Shown: piece by piece, positions 44,670-52,807 of the stretch
How positions within the stretch are numbered: position 1 is the first letter of the stretch
How the letters are laid out: each line of letters starts with the position of its first letter
Assembly: GCA_910577505.1 (NCBI GenBank)
Contig: CAJTLN010000002.1
Span: 372,001 to 436,000 of the forward strand
Reading direction: 5' to 3'
Length of the DNA: 64,000 bases
DNA from: an uncultured Bacilli bacterium
GTDB taxonomy: Bacteria; Bacillota_I; Bacilli_A; RF39; UBA660
Program-made: the position numbers and the translations under genes
The notes under the pieces: generated by a model
Database searches by the model: none
Told to the model about the DNA's origin: nothing
What the model saw: the letters and a program-made list of their open reading frames with translations, nothing else

Positions 44670-44825
44670 CTATTTTGATGCTGAACATCCTAATGGTCTT
44701 AAATAGCCATTAAACAAACCTATTATGAATGATGCTGCTCCGCCTATGATCATGTAAGCACCTATTGATAGTTTTATTCCTCCACCATTAATGTTATGTA
44801 ATTCTTCGTTTGATAATTTGTTCAT
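44670..44825 (-). CDS. Double-glycine bacteriocin precursor, peptide 1
   Basis: A 51-residue peptide encoded from ATG 44825, three bases after the accessory gene. Leader MNKLSNEELHNINGG is of the double-glycine type. The mature part is a long hydrophobic helix (IGAYMIIGGAASFIIGLFNG) with GLFNG as GxxxG and a single Cys near the end (LGCSASK). Paired with peptide 2 it has the features of a two-peptide class IIb bacteriocin, in which GxxxG helices pack together in the target membrane. Activity is inferred. Confidence 0.85.
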   Translation of the reverse strand: MNKLSNEELHNINGGGIKLSIGAYMIIGGAASFIIGLFNGYLRPLGCSASK

Positions 44826-44827
44826 TT

Positions 44828-45244
44828 CTAGTTCCTTTCTATTATAATATTTTTAAATTTTGTGATTATTCTTTGCTTGTTATAAAGTATTTGAAAATTT
44901 ATTATTTTAGCGTCTGTTTTCATATCTGTATACAAAATTATGTCTTCTAAAGGAATGTTATTGTTTAAATATGGTTCTTCATACTCAATTTTGTTTATAT
45001 AATATTTCTCGTCTTGAAATTTAATATATGGTTCTCTAGTTAAAATATCGGTCTTATTATATGGTAGTGTTACAGTTATGCCGCATATTTCATCACATTT
45101 TACGATTCCTGTAGTACTATAAACGTCATAAGTTTTATAAGTATAAGAAAAATAGAATGATATTATGAATGCTATGAAAAATAAAATATACGATAAGGAG
45201 TGATTTTTTGGTGTTAATTCTAATAATGTTAGTTTTTTTATCAT
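44828..45244 (-). CDS. Bacteriocin export accessory protein, single TM
   Basis: This 138-residue protein has a short N-terminal tail, a TM helix (residues 18-36) and an extracellular domain with VYSTTGIVKCDEICGITVTL, which resembles the first beta-barrel strand set of HlyD-like adaptors but lacks the coiled-coil hairpin. I place the start at ATG 45244, sharing one base with the transporter stop and eight bases after GAGG; a GTG one codon earlier is possible. The position between C39 transporter and peptides supports a role in export, as a minimal adaptor. Confidence 0.7.
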   Translation of the reverse strand: MIKKLTLLELTPKNHSLSYILFFIAFIISFYFSYTYKTYDVYSTTGIVKCDEICGITVTLPYNKTDILTREPYIKFQDEKYYINKIEYEEPYLNNNIPLEDIILYTDMKTDAKIINFQILYNKQRIITKFKNIIIERN

Positions 45245-47286
45245 CACATTTTCCTCATTTCTACAGCGTTTTTAAAGCACGATGTGTTAGTGTGAGAAAC
45301 ATATAATATTGTTGTTGATTTATACATTTCATCTATTTCTTTTAATATATACTCTTCTGTTTTTTTATCAACTTCACTTAACGATTCATCTAATATTAAT
45401 ATTGGTGGATTTTGTACCAACGATCTTGCTAATATAATACGTTGTCTTTCTCCACCGCTTAAATTATATCCCTCGTCATACAAAATTGAATCTAGACGCA
45501 TAGATTTTTTATTAATTATTTCATCTACTTTAGTTATTTTCAAAATTAAATTTAATTCTTTTTTAGAAATTTTCTTATCGAGAACAATGTTATTATAAAT
45601 TGTATCATTAAATATTTTCTCTCTTTGTGATACGTACAAGATGTTTTTTCTAAGTGTCATTAAAGAATAATCTTTTATATTAATGTCATCTATTAATATA
45701 TTCCCTTGATATTCACTTATATAATGATTTAGCATTTTACATAATGTACTTTTGCCTGTACCAGACTCTCCTTTTATCAACAAATGAGTTTTTCTTTTAA
45801 TTGTAAAAGAGAAATTTCTTATTGTTTCGTTAAAGTCATCATAAGCATATGAAACATTTTTAAATACTATATCTCCGTTTGAAAATTTATCGGCTCGTCC
45901 TAGATTTTCTGGCGAAAGATTTAAAAATTCACTAATCTTATTTAATGACAACTTAATTAATTGAAATTTAGGCAAAATATCAATTGTATTTTCTATTGGT
46001 TCTATAAAATACATTAAAAGTGAGTTAAAAGTTATTAATGATAATATACTTATTTCATTTTTACTTATCAAATATACACCATAGCTACTTATAATAAATA
46101 AACCTAAGTCATTAATAATATGTTTAATAGTTAACAATGAATTTAAAAACTTGGAATATTGGAAGGTGTTTTCTTGATAATTCGAATAACATGTCTCTAA
46201 TGAATCTATTTCTTTTTTAGTGATATTTAAATTCTTTATTGATTCTAATGAATCTATTTTTTCACTAAGCAATGAATTAAATTCTGTTTCTAAATCTATG
46301 TTATCATTTATTTTCTTAAAAACTATAGGGTTTGATACTATTCCTACTATAATATAAAGAATCCCTACTATGCAAAGAATAAAAAATAATTTGGAACTTA
46401 TATTATATAAGAAAAATATTGAACTGATTACTAGAAGAAAGTCTAGAATAATGTTTATAATAATTTCACTGAATAAATCTTTGATATTATTTAATTCTTT
46501 TACTCTGGTTAAAATTTCTCCTGTTGTTCTTGAAATGATAACATTTAAAGGGAGATTGAATATATGATTTATGAATTCTGGTATAATTAATAAATCTATG
46601 TTTTTGTTAAGATATATTGATAGATTGTTTTTGATATAATTGAAAAATAGTTTGAAAATATTTAAAATTAAGAAAACTAATATTATAAAAAATGTACTAT
46701 TTATATAACTTGACTCAATACTTGATATAACGAACTTTAGAAAATAACTTATTAATATTGATAGCATGGTTATTATAGCATTTGTAACAATAATTTTTGA
46801 TATTAATTCTTTTTGATTTAATATGATATGAATAAGTAAATTATAAATATTGTTTTTTATTTCATATAGAGGTATTTTTTTATAGGGTTTAAATATCAAT
46901 AAAATATTTGTCCAATTTTTTTCAAAAATTTCTTTTTTTTCTTTTGTATAACCTTTTGCAGGATCCATTACATATATGTATTTATCAGTTATTTTATATA
47001 TAACGACAAAATGATTAATTCCTTTGTCTGTTACAATATGTGCAATTGCTGGTAAAATTATTTTTTTATCAGATAAATTTATATTCTTTTTTCCTACTGC
47101 ATTAAATCCATATTTTTGTGCTGCTTTTATTAAATTATAAGCTGTTGTTCCTTTATTATTGGTTTTTGTGTCTAGTCTTAGTGTTTCTAATGGTACAAAG
47201 CCTTTATAATATTTAATGATAGATTCTAAACAACAGATTCCACAATCTTTTATATCATTTTGTCTTACAATATATCTTTTGTTCAT
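45244..47286 (-). CDS. Peptidase-containing ABC transporter for bacteriocin export
   Basis: This 680-residue protein has a C39 peptidase domain (residues 1-130: Cys in DIKDCGICCLESI, His in INHFVVIYKI, Asp in VMDPAKGYT), a six-TM domain (about 160-420) and an ATPase (Walker A IKGESGTGKST, signature NLSGGERQRIILARSL, Walker B LILDESLSEVD, switch His in VSHTN). It would cleave double-glycine leaders and export the mature peptides. ATG 47286 follows AAGGGAG. It heads the four-gene bacteriocin operon. No immunity or regulator gene is evident. Confidence 0.93.
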   Translation of the reverse strand: MNKRYIVRQNDIKDCGICCLESIIKYYKGFVPLETLRLDTKTNNKGTTAYNLIKAAQKYGFNAVGKKNINLSDKKIILPAIAHIVTDKGINHFVVIYKITDKYIYVMDPAKGYTKEKKEIFEKNWTNILLIFKPYKKIPLYEIKNNIYNLLIHIILNQKELISKIIVTNAIITMLSILISYFLKFVISSIESSYINSTFFIILVFLILNIFKLFFNYIKNNLSIYLNKNIDLLIIPEFINHIFNLPLNVIISRTTGEILTRVKELNNIKDLFSEIIINIILDFLLVISSIFFLYNISSKLFFILCIVGILYIIVGIVSNPIVFKKINDNIDLETEFNSLLSEKIDSLESIKNLNITKKEIDSLETCYSNYQENTFQYSKFLNSLLTIKHIINDLGLFIISSYGVYLISKNEISILSLITFNSLLMYFIEPIENTIDILPKFQLIKLSLNKISEFLNLSPENLGRADKFSNGDIVFKNVSYAYDDFNETIRNFSFTIKRKTHLLIKGESGTGKSTLCKMLNHYISEYQGNILIDDINIKDYSLMTLRKNILYVSQREKIFNDTIYNNIVLDKKISKKELNLILKITKVDEIINKKSMRLDSILYDEGYNLSGGERQRIILARSLVQNPPILILDESLSEVDKKTEEYILKEIDEMYKSTTILYVSHTNTSCFKNAVEMRKM

Positions 47287-47387
47287 AATTACTCCCTTCA
47301 CCCTATATATTCTCCGTTGAGAGAGTAAAATCCTTCTTTTTTATTAAAAAAATTTTTTAAAATTAAAAAACGAGTTAAATCTCGTTT
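47287..47387. other. Intergenic region upstream of the bacteriocin operon
   Basis: About 100 A+T-rich bases hold the terminator of the VirB2-like gene and presumably the bacteriocin operon promoter. No regulator-type inverted repeat is obvious to me. Confidence 0.4.
47364..47387 (-). terminator. Terminator after the VirB2-like gene
   Basis: AAACGAG/CTCGTTT hairpin with a T-rich tail on the minus strand. Confidence 0.7.
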
Positions 47388-47840
47388 TTAGTCTGTATAA
47401 ATTTCTGGATCTTTGTCTGGTATTGTACAGTGTTCTGTGTCAAGCAAACAAGTAGTACAACTTGTAAAACCGGTGTCGTCATATCCGACTAGTGAATTAA
47501 ATACAAAGTTTAATAGTCCTGGAAGACAGAATATAATTAAACCAGCTATTCCTTGTTTTACGACTTGTAATATACTTGCTTTAAAATCTTCTGGTTTACC
47601 TGTTGTAACAGTTTTAAAAACAGAAACCATTGCTGAAGCCATTAGGATGAGTGGCACTATTATCTTTACTAAATTAATTATAATCCCTATTACTTTAAAA
47701 GTTCTTCTTACACCTGAGTAATCACAGAACTTTATTTTTGATGATGTTGCAGCATATACAACATTGATACATAAAAATAATGCAATAAAAAATAAGATAT
47801 AAAGTATTTTTTTCTTTTTAGATATTTCTTTTTTCTTCAT
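47388..47840 (-). CDS. TrbC/VirB2-like small membrane protein
   Basis: This 150-residue protein has a basic tail, a signal-like helix ending VVYAATS (residues 15-33), then two TM helices (IIINLVKIIVPLILMASAM and GIAGLIIFCLPGLLNFVF) and a Cys-rich end (SCTTCLLDTEHC). Signal peptide plus helical hairpin resembles VirB2/TrbC pilin-like proteins of type IV secretion, but no other type IV genes are present. ATG 47840 follows AGGTGATT. Divergent from spoIIIAH. Confidence 0.55.
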   Translation of the reverse strand: MKKKEISKKKKILYILFFIALFLCINVVYAATSSKIKFCDYSGVRRTFKVIGIIINLVKIIVPLILMASAMVSVFKTVTTGKPEDFKASILQVVKQGIAGLIIFCLPGLLNFVFNSLVGYDDTGFTSCTTCLLDTEHCTIPDKDPEIYTD

Positions 47841-47943
47841 AGTAATCACCTATAAATATAATAATATAATTTATAAAAATAGTAAATATATGTATAAACT
47901 TTTCTTAAAATTAATATTATATATTAGTAATGGAGGAAAGAAA

Positions 47944-48432
47944 ATGATAAATAAACAAAGTATTTGGTTTACCTTTTTATTTAGTATTATTTTAGTTTTG
48001 AGTATTTTTTATGTGACAATGAATGAGAGTGATTTGTCTGACTTTGTCTCTGATGTAGATACTAATGATACGACATTAGTTGTCAATGAGAGTACAGAAT
48101 TAGTTTCTCTTAGAGTTCGCAATGATGAAGAAGTTCTTGAAACAATTAATCAACTACAGGATGTTTTATTGAGTGAAACTAGCGATATTGAGAGTAAAAA
48201 TGATGCATATAATGATTTGCTAATGATATCTAATAATAAAAGCGATGAGGAAAAAATAGAAAAGCTTTTAAAGGATGAGTTCGGATATGAATCATTTGTA
48301 AAAATAAATAGTACTAATGTTACAATTGTTATTGAAGCTGAAAAAAATGATTATTCTATTGCTAATAATGTTATTAGAAAAGTTACAGAAACTTTAAAGG
48401 GAAACAAATATATTACAGTCAAGTTTAGTTAA
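47944..48432 (+). CDS. spoIIIAH: SpoIIIAH-like stage III sporulation protein
   Basis: This 162-residue protein starts at ATG 47944 behind GGAGG. It opens MINKQSIWFTFLFSIILVLS, the N-x-Q-T/S-hydrophobic anchor start of SpoIIIAH, and has an extracellular domain ending YSIANNVIRKVTETLKGNKY (a ring-building-type fold). SpoIIIAH sits in the mother-cell membrane, binds SpoIIQ and forms the feeding-tube channel. The rest of the spoIIIA operon is not in this window, which is unusual. It is followed by gerE and gerM. Confidence 0.75.
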   Translation: MINKQSIWFTFLFSIILVLSIFYVTMNESDLSDFVSDVDTNDTTLVVNESTELVSLRVRNDEEVLETINQLQDVLLSETSDIESKNDAYNDLLMISNNKSDEEKIEKLLKDEFGYESFVKINSTNVTIVIEAEKNDYSIANNVIRKVTETLKGNKYITVKFS

Positions 48433-48482
48433 CAAATAAGTCCTCTTCTTCATAAAATATAATAGTAAGAAAGAGAGATTTT

Positions 48483-48695
48483 ATGAAGAAAATATTAACA
48501 CAGAGAGAAAAAGAAGTATTTGACTTACTTGTTTTGAATTACTCAACATCTGATATTGCAGACTTACTTGGTATAAGTGAAAAAACAGTTCGAAACCATA
48601 TATCAAATGTTATTCAAAAATTAGATGTACGCAGTAGAGCTCAAGCAATTGTCGAATTGATTAAATTAAATGAGATTTTTCTAAAAACCCTTTAA
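48483..48695 (+). CDS. gerE: Spore-gene transcription factor GerE
   Basis: This 70-residue, LuxR-type helix-turn-helix protein is almost all DNA-binding domain: LTQREKEVFDLLVLNYSTSD, GISEKTVRNHISNVIQKLDV, SRAQAIVELIKLNEI. It closely tracks Bacillus GerE, the final mother-cell regulator, which is 74 residues. It lies between spoIIIAH and gerM, and a terminator overlaps its stop. Confidence 0.95.
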   Translation: MKKILTQREKEVFDLLVLNYSTSDIADLLGISEKTVRNHISNVIQKLDVRSRAQAIVELIKLNEIFLKTL

Positions 48696-48706
48696 GAGGG
48701 TTTTTA
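48684..48706 (+). terminator. Terminator after gerE
   Basis: AAAACCCT/AGGGTTTT stem followed by a T run; it spans the gerE stop codon. Confidence 0.75.
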
Positions 48707-48751
48707 TTCTTAAAAACTTTTTTTTAAATATAATTTAATTAGGTGGTTAAT

Positions 48752-49678
48752 ATGTTAAAAAAAATTACTTTTAAAAAGATTGCTATTACTTCTATGCTTT
48801 TATTACTAGCAATAATTTTATATAACTATCCAGAGGAAATAAATGAACCAATAAGAGAAAAAACAAATTCAAAAATAAATATTTATTTAATTGATGAAAA
48901 TAATTTTGTGGCAATGACAGAAATTCCAAGTAAAGATTTAAAAAATATAAATGATAAAATATTTAATCTATTAAATTCGTTAATAATTAATAATGATAAT
49001 AATAGTTTACCTAAAGGATTCAAAGCTGTTATTCCTAAAAATACTAGAGTTCTTGACTACGAGTTGAAAGATGGAATATTAAAAATTAATTTTAGTAAAG
49101 AAATTTTAGAAGTTGATGAAGAAAATGAAGATAAAATGATTGAGTCTTTGATTTTTACTATGACTACTATTAAACAAGTTAATAAAATTATGGTATTTGT
49201 TGAAGGAGAACATTTAAATAAACTACCAAAATCTCATAAACAATTGGGACTTTATCTTGATAGAAGTTATGGAATTAATAAAATAATTGATATATCTTCA
49301 ATTAATGATACTAGTTTAGTTACTGTATATTATTTGAGTAAAATGGATGATTATTACTTTATTCCTGTATCTTATATAACTAATGATTCTAGCGATAAGA
49401 CTGAGATTATTATTAATAGTCTTAAAAGTAATAGGCTTAATAACACAAATCTTTTAAGCCATTTAAGTTATCAAGTAGAATTGATGAACTATGAGGCTAC
49501 AGAAAAGGAAATATCATTAGATTTTAATTCAGTTTTATTAGATAGTGTTTACCAAGGAAAGTTAAAAGAAGAAGTTAAATATGCTATTTCTTATTCTATT
49601 ATGGACACTTTTGGGGTTGAAAACGTTATATTTATGATTGATTCTATAAAAATAGATGAATTTATGCTTGATAATTAA
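48752..49678 (+). CDS. gerM: Spore germination protein GerM
   Basis: This 308-residue protein has an N-terminal TM anchor (residues 10-25) and two GERMN domains (about 40-160 and 185-300) with the repeated pattern KINIYLIDENNFVAM / LVTVYYLSKMDDYYFIPVSY and FKAVIPKNTRVLDYELKDGI. GerM is a mother-cell-made protein needed in cortex/germination functions. It sits near gerE, as in Bacillus. ATG 48752 is preferred behind AGGTGG. Confidence 0.9.
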   Translation: MLKKITFKKIAITSMLLLLAIILYNYPEEINEPIREKTNSKINIYLIDENNFVAMTEIPSKDLKNINDKIFNLLNSLIINNDNNSLPKGFKAVIPKNTRVLDYELKDGILKINFSKEILEVDEENEDKMIESLIFTMTTIKQVNKIMVFVEGEHLNKLPKSHKQLGLYLDRSYGINKIIDISSINDTSLVTVYYLSKMDDYYFIPVSYITNDSSDKTEIIINSLKSNRLNNTNLLSHLSYQVELMNYEATEKEISLDFNSVLLDSVYQGKLKEEVKYAISYSIMDTFGVENVIFMIDSIKIDEFMLDN

Positions 49679-49696
49679 TTATTTTTGTTATATAAT
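49668..49696 (+). promoter_or_regulatory. Promoter of tRNA-Arg
   Basis: TTGATA (49668-49673), a 17-base spacer and TATAAT (49691-49696), starting inside the last gerM codons. Confidence 0.7.
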
Positions 49697-49716
49697 TAGT
49701 TTGTTCCGTGAGTTAT

Positions 49717-49793
49717 GACCTCGTAGCTCAGCTGGATAGAGCAATCGCCTTCTAAGCGATCGGTCAGGTGTTCGAATCACCTCGGGGTCACCA
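49717..49793 (+). tRNA. tRNA-Arg (anticodon TCT)
   Basis: The 77-base cloverleaf has acceptor GACCTCG/CGGGGTC, a standard D-arm (GCTC...GAGC), anticodon stem ATCGC/GCGAT around CTTCTAA giving anticodon TCT (AGA codons), T-arm AGGTG TTCGAAT CACCT and encoded CCA. AGA is the dominant Arg codon in this AT-rich window. Confidence 0.97.
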
Positions 49794-49805
49794 TTTTTAA
49801 ATAAT

Positions 49806-49829
49806 AAACCACATATTGTGGTTTTTATT
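49806..49829 (+). terminator. Terminator after tRNA-Arg
   Basis: AACCACA/TGTGGTT stem with T run on the plus strand, 15 bases after the CCA end. Confidence 0.75.
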
Positions 49830-49834
49830 TTGCC

Positions 49835-49862
49835 AAAAAATAAAAGAAGCTTAATGCTTCTT
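49835..49862 (-). terminator. Terminator after the AAA+ ATPase gene
   Basis: AAGAAGC/GCTTCTT hairpin followed by a T-rich tract on the minus strand. Confidence 0.65.
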
Positions 49863-49865
49863 TTG

Positions 49866-51467
49866 TTATGATAAATTAAATTTTCTAGGATCAGAAACTG
49901 TTTCTCCTGTTAGAACAAGTCTTTTTACATGTCCTTCTTGTTCAAGCAACTCGTGTTCGGCTTCTGAAAGCGAACTCAATATAAGATTATTTAAGTCTCT
50001 TATACTTCTATCTTCTTCATGTAGTGCTGCCAATAAAGCTTCAATGTAACTATCTTCAGCAATTAATTCGACGTTAAAATCTCTTTCAAAACGTCTTTTC
50101 TTACTTAAATATTTGCTAAGTTTAGATTTTAATATAATATCTCTTTTTATTTCTTCGCTTAGTTCATAGTATGGGATGACATGTGGTATTCTTGTAATTA
50201 ATTCTTTTGAATATATTTGCTTTTCGTACATACGTTTTAAACTAAAATTTCGACGATGGCTTTCTTTCACGCTAGTTCCAAAGCCAATTGATTTTTCTTC
50301 GGTAAATAATTCTTCAAATGCACCTAAAAATATTTTTGATAAAAGTCTTGTATCTATTAATACATCGCCTTTTAATCTTTCAATTCTATATGTTGTTCCT
50401 TCAATAAATTTTAGGAGAATGTTCTTTACTGGACCTTTTATATCTAAATCAGATTGACTTAATTTATCGAATTCATCGAACGCTATTATTCCTTTTTCTG
50501 CTATTGTTCTATCATTATTTGCTAGTGTATATAAAGATAGTAACTCATCTTCTATTGAAGAACCTTTTATTCCTTGTGCAACTAAATTACTTGTATCAAC
50601 TATTTTGAATGGTACTCCTAAATATTCGCTTGCAGCTTCAATTGTAGCAGTTTTACCTGTACCAGTTGGTCCTGGAATTAGAATTGATTCTACTCCGTCT
50701 TCTTTTGTAGCACGCAGATTCATTACTAAAATTGTTGCAATACGTTTTATTTCATCTGGATGCCCAAAAACTCTTTCTTTAATATACTTTTCTAGGCCTG
50801 ATACTGAAATTGTTTTAGGATCTATTGCATGTTGGTTGGTGTTTATAGAAAATGAATTTATATCATTGTTATTGTTGGCATTTATTCCTAATATATTTTT
50901 ATCAATATTTACTTCAGTTACATGTCCATTTTGGACGCTAACTTTTGTTAAACTATCAGCAGCATTTTTTTGGGCAAAATTGCATACAGATTTTTTGTAT
51001 CTTTCTAGCTCTGCTCTTATTGCTTCAATACTCTCTAGATTTAATAACCTTGTTATAGAGCTTTCATTTAAAATAACACTTGGTTGTGACTGACTTATTT
51101 GATATGTTTCTTCGATATTTTGTTTTCTAAACATATTTATATCAATAGTTACTTTTCTTATTCTGTTTTGGCTTGTATCTACTACTATTGCTTTATCTTT
51201 TTCTTCTTCAAAGAAATATGTTTTGACGAATTCTGGATTGTCATATTCATAAATGCAACATAAATATCTTACATTACTTATATTATCTACTAAAAAATCA
51301 TTTTCTTCAAGTGATTCCTTACTTTCTAATACTTTGTATTCTTCTATGCTATAAAATATTGTACTTACAGAATGTCCTTCAATTAATTCTATAGGAACCA
51401 ATAAGAATAAATCTTTTCCAATTTTTATTCTTTGATATTTTATTGCTATTTCTTCAAGACGACTCAT
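49866..51467 (-). CDS. ClpX-like AAA+ ATPase with unknown N-terminal domain
   Basis: This 533-residue protein has a 230-residue N-terminal region without a ClpX zinc finger, followed by an AAA+ module: Walker A LIPGPTGTGKTA (~285), Walker B KGIIAFDEFDKL (~350), then the large-insertion region and LITRIPHVIPYYELSEE (like the ClpX RFIGRLP...L segment), ending with sensor 2-like SIRDLNNLILSSL. Looks like a HslU/ClpX-type unfoldase with a lineage-specific N-domain; no protease partner adjoins it. Single-gene unit with AGGAGAG ribosome site. Confidence 0.75.
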   Translation of the reverse strand: MSRLEEIAIKYQRIKIGKDLFLLVPIELIEGHSVSTIFYSIEEYKVLESKESLEENDFLVDNISNVRYLCCIYEYDNPEFVKTYFFEEEKDKAIVVDTSQNRIRKVTIDINMFRKQNIEETYQISQSQPSVILNESSITRLLNLESIEAIRAELERYKKSVCNFAQKNAADSLTKVSVQNGHVTEVNIDKNILGINANNNNDINSFSINTNQHAIDPKTISVSGLEKYIKERVFGHPDEIKRIATILVMNLRATKEDGVESILIPGPTGTGKTATIEAASEYLGVPFKIVDTSNLVAQGIKGSSIEDELLSLYTLANNDRTIAEKGIIAFDEFDKLSQSDLDIKGPVKNILLKFIEGTTYRIERLKGDVLIDTRLLSKIFLGAFEELFTEEKSIGFGTSVKESHRRNFSLKRMYEKQIYSKELITRIPHVIPYYELSEEIKRDIILKSKLSKYLSKKRRFERDFNVELIAEDSYIEALLAALHEEDRSIRDLNNLILSSLSEAEHELLEQEGHVKRLVLTGETVSDPRKFNLS

Positions 51468-51528
51468 ATAAATCTCTCCTCAGTTTTTATTTATTTGACA
51501 ATGTTATTTATTATATATTAGGACAAAG

Positions 51529-51552
51529 AAAAAAGCAAACATAATGTTTGCT
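51529..51552 (-). terminator. Terminator after frr
   Basis: AGCAAAC/GTTTGCT hairpin with a T run on the minus strand. Confidence 0.75.
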
Positions 51553-52090
51553 AAACTGTCATTAATTCTTCTTCTTTTTCTTTTAATTTTTCATCGACTT
51601 TTTTATTATAGTCGTTTATTAATTTTTGAACTTCTTCAAGCATTGTTTTTTCTACATCTTCTGTTACTGTTTCATCAGCTTTAATATCTTCGTTAGCTTC
51701 TTGGCGAACCTTTCTTAAAGCCACTTTTGTTTCTTCTGCTATTTGTTTTGCTTGTTTAACGTATTCTTTTCTTCTGTCTTCAGTTAATTGAGGAATAGAA
51801 AGAATAACTGTTTCACCATTATCTGTTGGATTAATACCTAAATTTGCTTCTTGGATAGCTTTTACAATATCTTTAAGGCATCCTTTGTCAAATGGCTTAA
51901 TCATTAAGGTTTTTGCTTCTGGAACTGTAATGTTTGCAAGACTTTGAATTGGGGTTGGTGTACCATAATATTCTACATTTATACCATTTACTAAAGCGGG
52001 ATTTGCACGTCCTGCTCTAATACTTGAAAGTCTTGTATCCATAGTTTCAAGAGTATGCATCATTTTTAATTCGATATCACTATCTATCAT
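51551..52090 (-). CDS. frr: Ribosome recycling factor
   Basis: This 179-residue protein has the RRF core: LSSIRAGRANPALVNGINVE, YYGTPTPIQSLANITVPEA, QLTEDRRKEYVKQAKQIAEE and VRQEANEDIKADE. RRF with EF-G splits post-termination ribosomes. It is slightly shorter than the usual 185. pyrH, which usually precedes frr, is not present between tsf and frr. Confidence 0.97.
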   Translation of the reverse strand: MIDSDIELKMMHTLETMDTRLSSIRAGRANPALVNGINVEYYGTPTPIQSLANITVPEAKTLMIKPFDKGCLKDIVKAIQEANLGINPTDNGETVILSIPQLTEDRRKEYVKQAKQIAEETKVALRKVRQEANEDIKADETVTEDVEKTMLEEVQKLINDYNKKVDEKLKEKEEELMTV

Positions 52091-52130
52091 TTTTATTTCT
52101 CTCCTTTAATGTATTAATTATAATGCAATT

Positions 52131-52724
52131 TTAATTATTATTCAAATAATATTTTTTTATTGCTTCGCTAATTTCTTTGTTAAACTTTTCTTCTGCTTCT
52201 TTGGTCCAATAATCGTCGACTGTTTCAGTGTTTTTCGTTGCTACTGTTTCAGTATTATAGTATTTAACTTTACCTTCATCAATAATATATAGACTTGGCG
52301 CAAATAGGTTATTTTGACTATTGTCTGTAGTTGTTAAGTATCCGTTTAAAAGCTCTCTTATTTTATAGTAATTTGAGTTTTGTTGAGTTTTATCATTATT
52401 GATATCGTAATAGTATATTTTGTCGATGTCTAATTCATTAATAATTGTCTCTAATTCATAAATATATTTCTGTGAATACTCAGAATTACTATTTCCTACA
52501 AATACAACATTTTTGCCAGTCTTTATTAAAGATATAAATTTTTTTCCTCTTATTACTTCGAATTTGTTGCTTTTTATTTCACTGTAAAAATCTTGAATTA
52601 CTGAAACTTTTGGAACACTATTCGATGCGTATTTTTCGCTTAGATAGACAAAAGCTACGATCATTGCAATAAACAAAAAGGCGTATATTATTTTTGTTAC
52701 AATTTTTTTATTTTCTGTTTTCAT
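52131..52724 (-). CDS. Membrane-anchored thioredoxin-like protein without CxxC
   Basis: This 197-residue protein has an N-terminal TM helix (residues 9-28) and a domain with the order of a thioredoxin fold: FVGNSNSEYSQKYIYELETI (after the first strand), IDKIYYYDINNDKT, then APSLYIIDEGKVKYY with the cis-Pro. The position expected for the active-site CxxC is S-N-S-E-Y-S, so it is not a disulfide oxidoreductase. It is placed where pyrH is expected in the rpsB-tsf-pyrH-frr cluster. Confidence 0.65.
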   Translation of the reverse strand: MKTENKKIVTKIIYAFLFIAMIVAFVYLSEKYASNSVPKVSVIQDFYSEIKSNKFEVIRGKKFISLIKTGKNVVFVGNSNSEYSQKYIYELETIINELDIDKIYYYDINNDKTQQNSNYYKIRELLNGYLTTTDNSQNNLFAPSLYIIDEGKVKYYNTETVATKNTETVDDYWTKEAEEKFNKEISEAIKKYYLNNN

Positions 52725-52775
52725 ACTTGCACCTCTAAGTTATTATACCATGATTTTTTTTAGATATGATTCTTT

Positions 52776-52802
52776 AAAAAAGACACTTGTAAAAAAGTGT
52801 CT
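52776..52802 (-). terminator. Terminator after tsf
   Basis: AGACACTT/AAGTGTCT hairpin followed by six T on the minus strand. Confidence 0.75.
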
Positions 52803-52807
52803 AATTA

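Noticed and set aside
44500..44825. Lanthipeptide precursors
   Set aside because: No LanM, LanB/C or other modifying enzyme adjoins, and the peptides have only one Cys each; unmodified class II peptides fit better.
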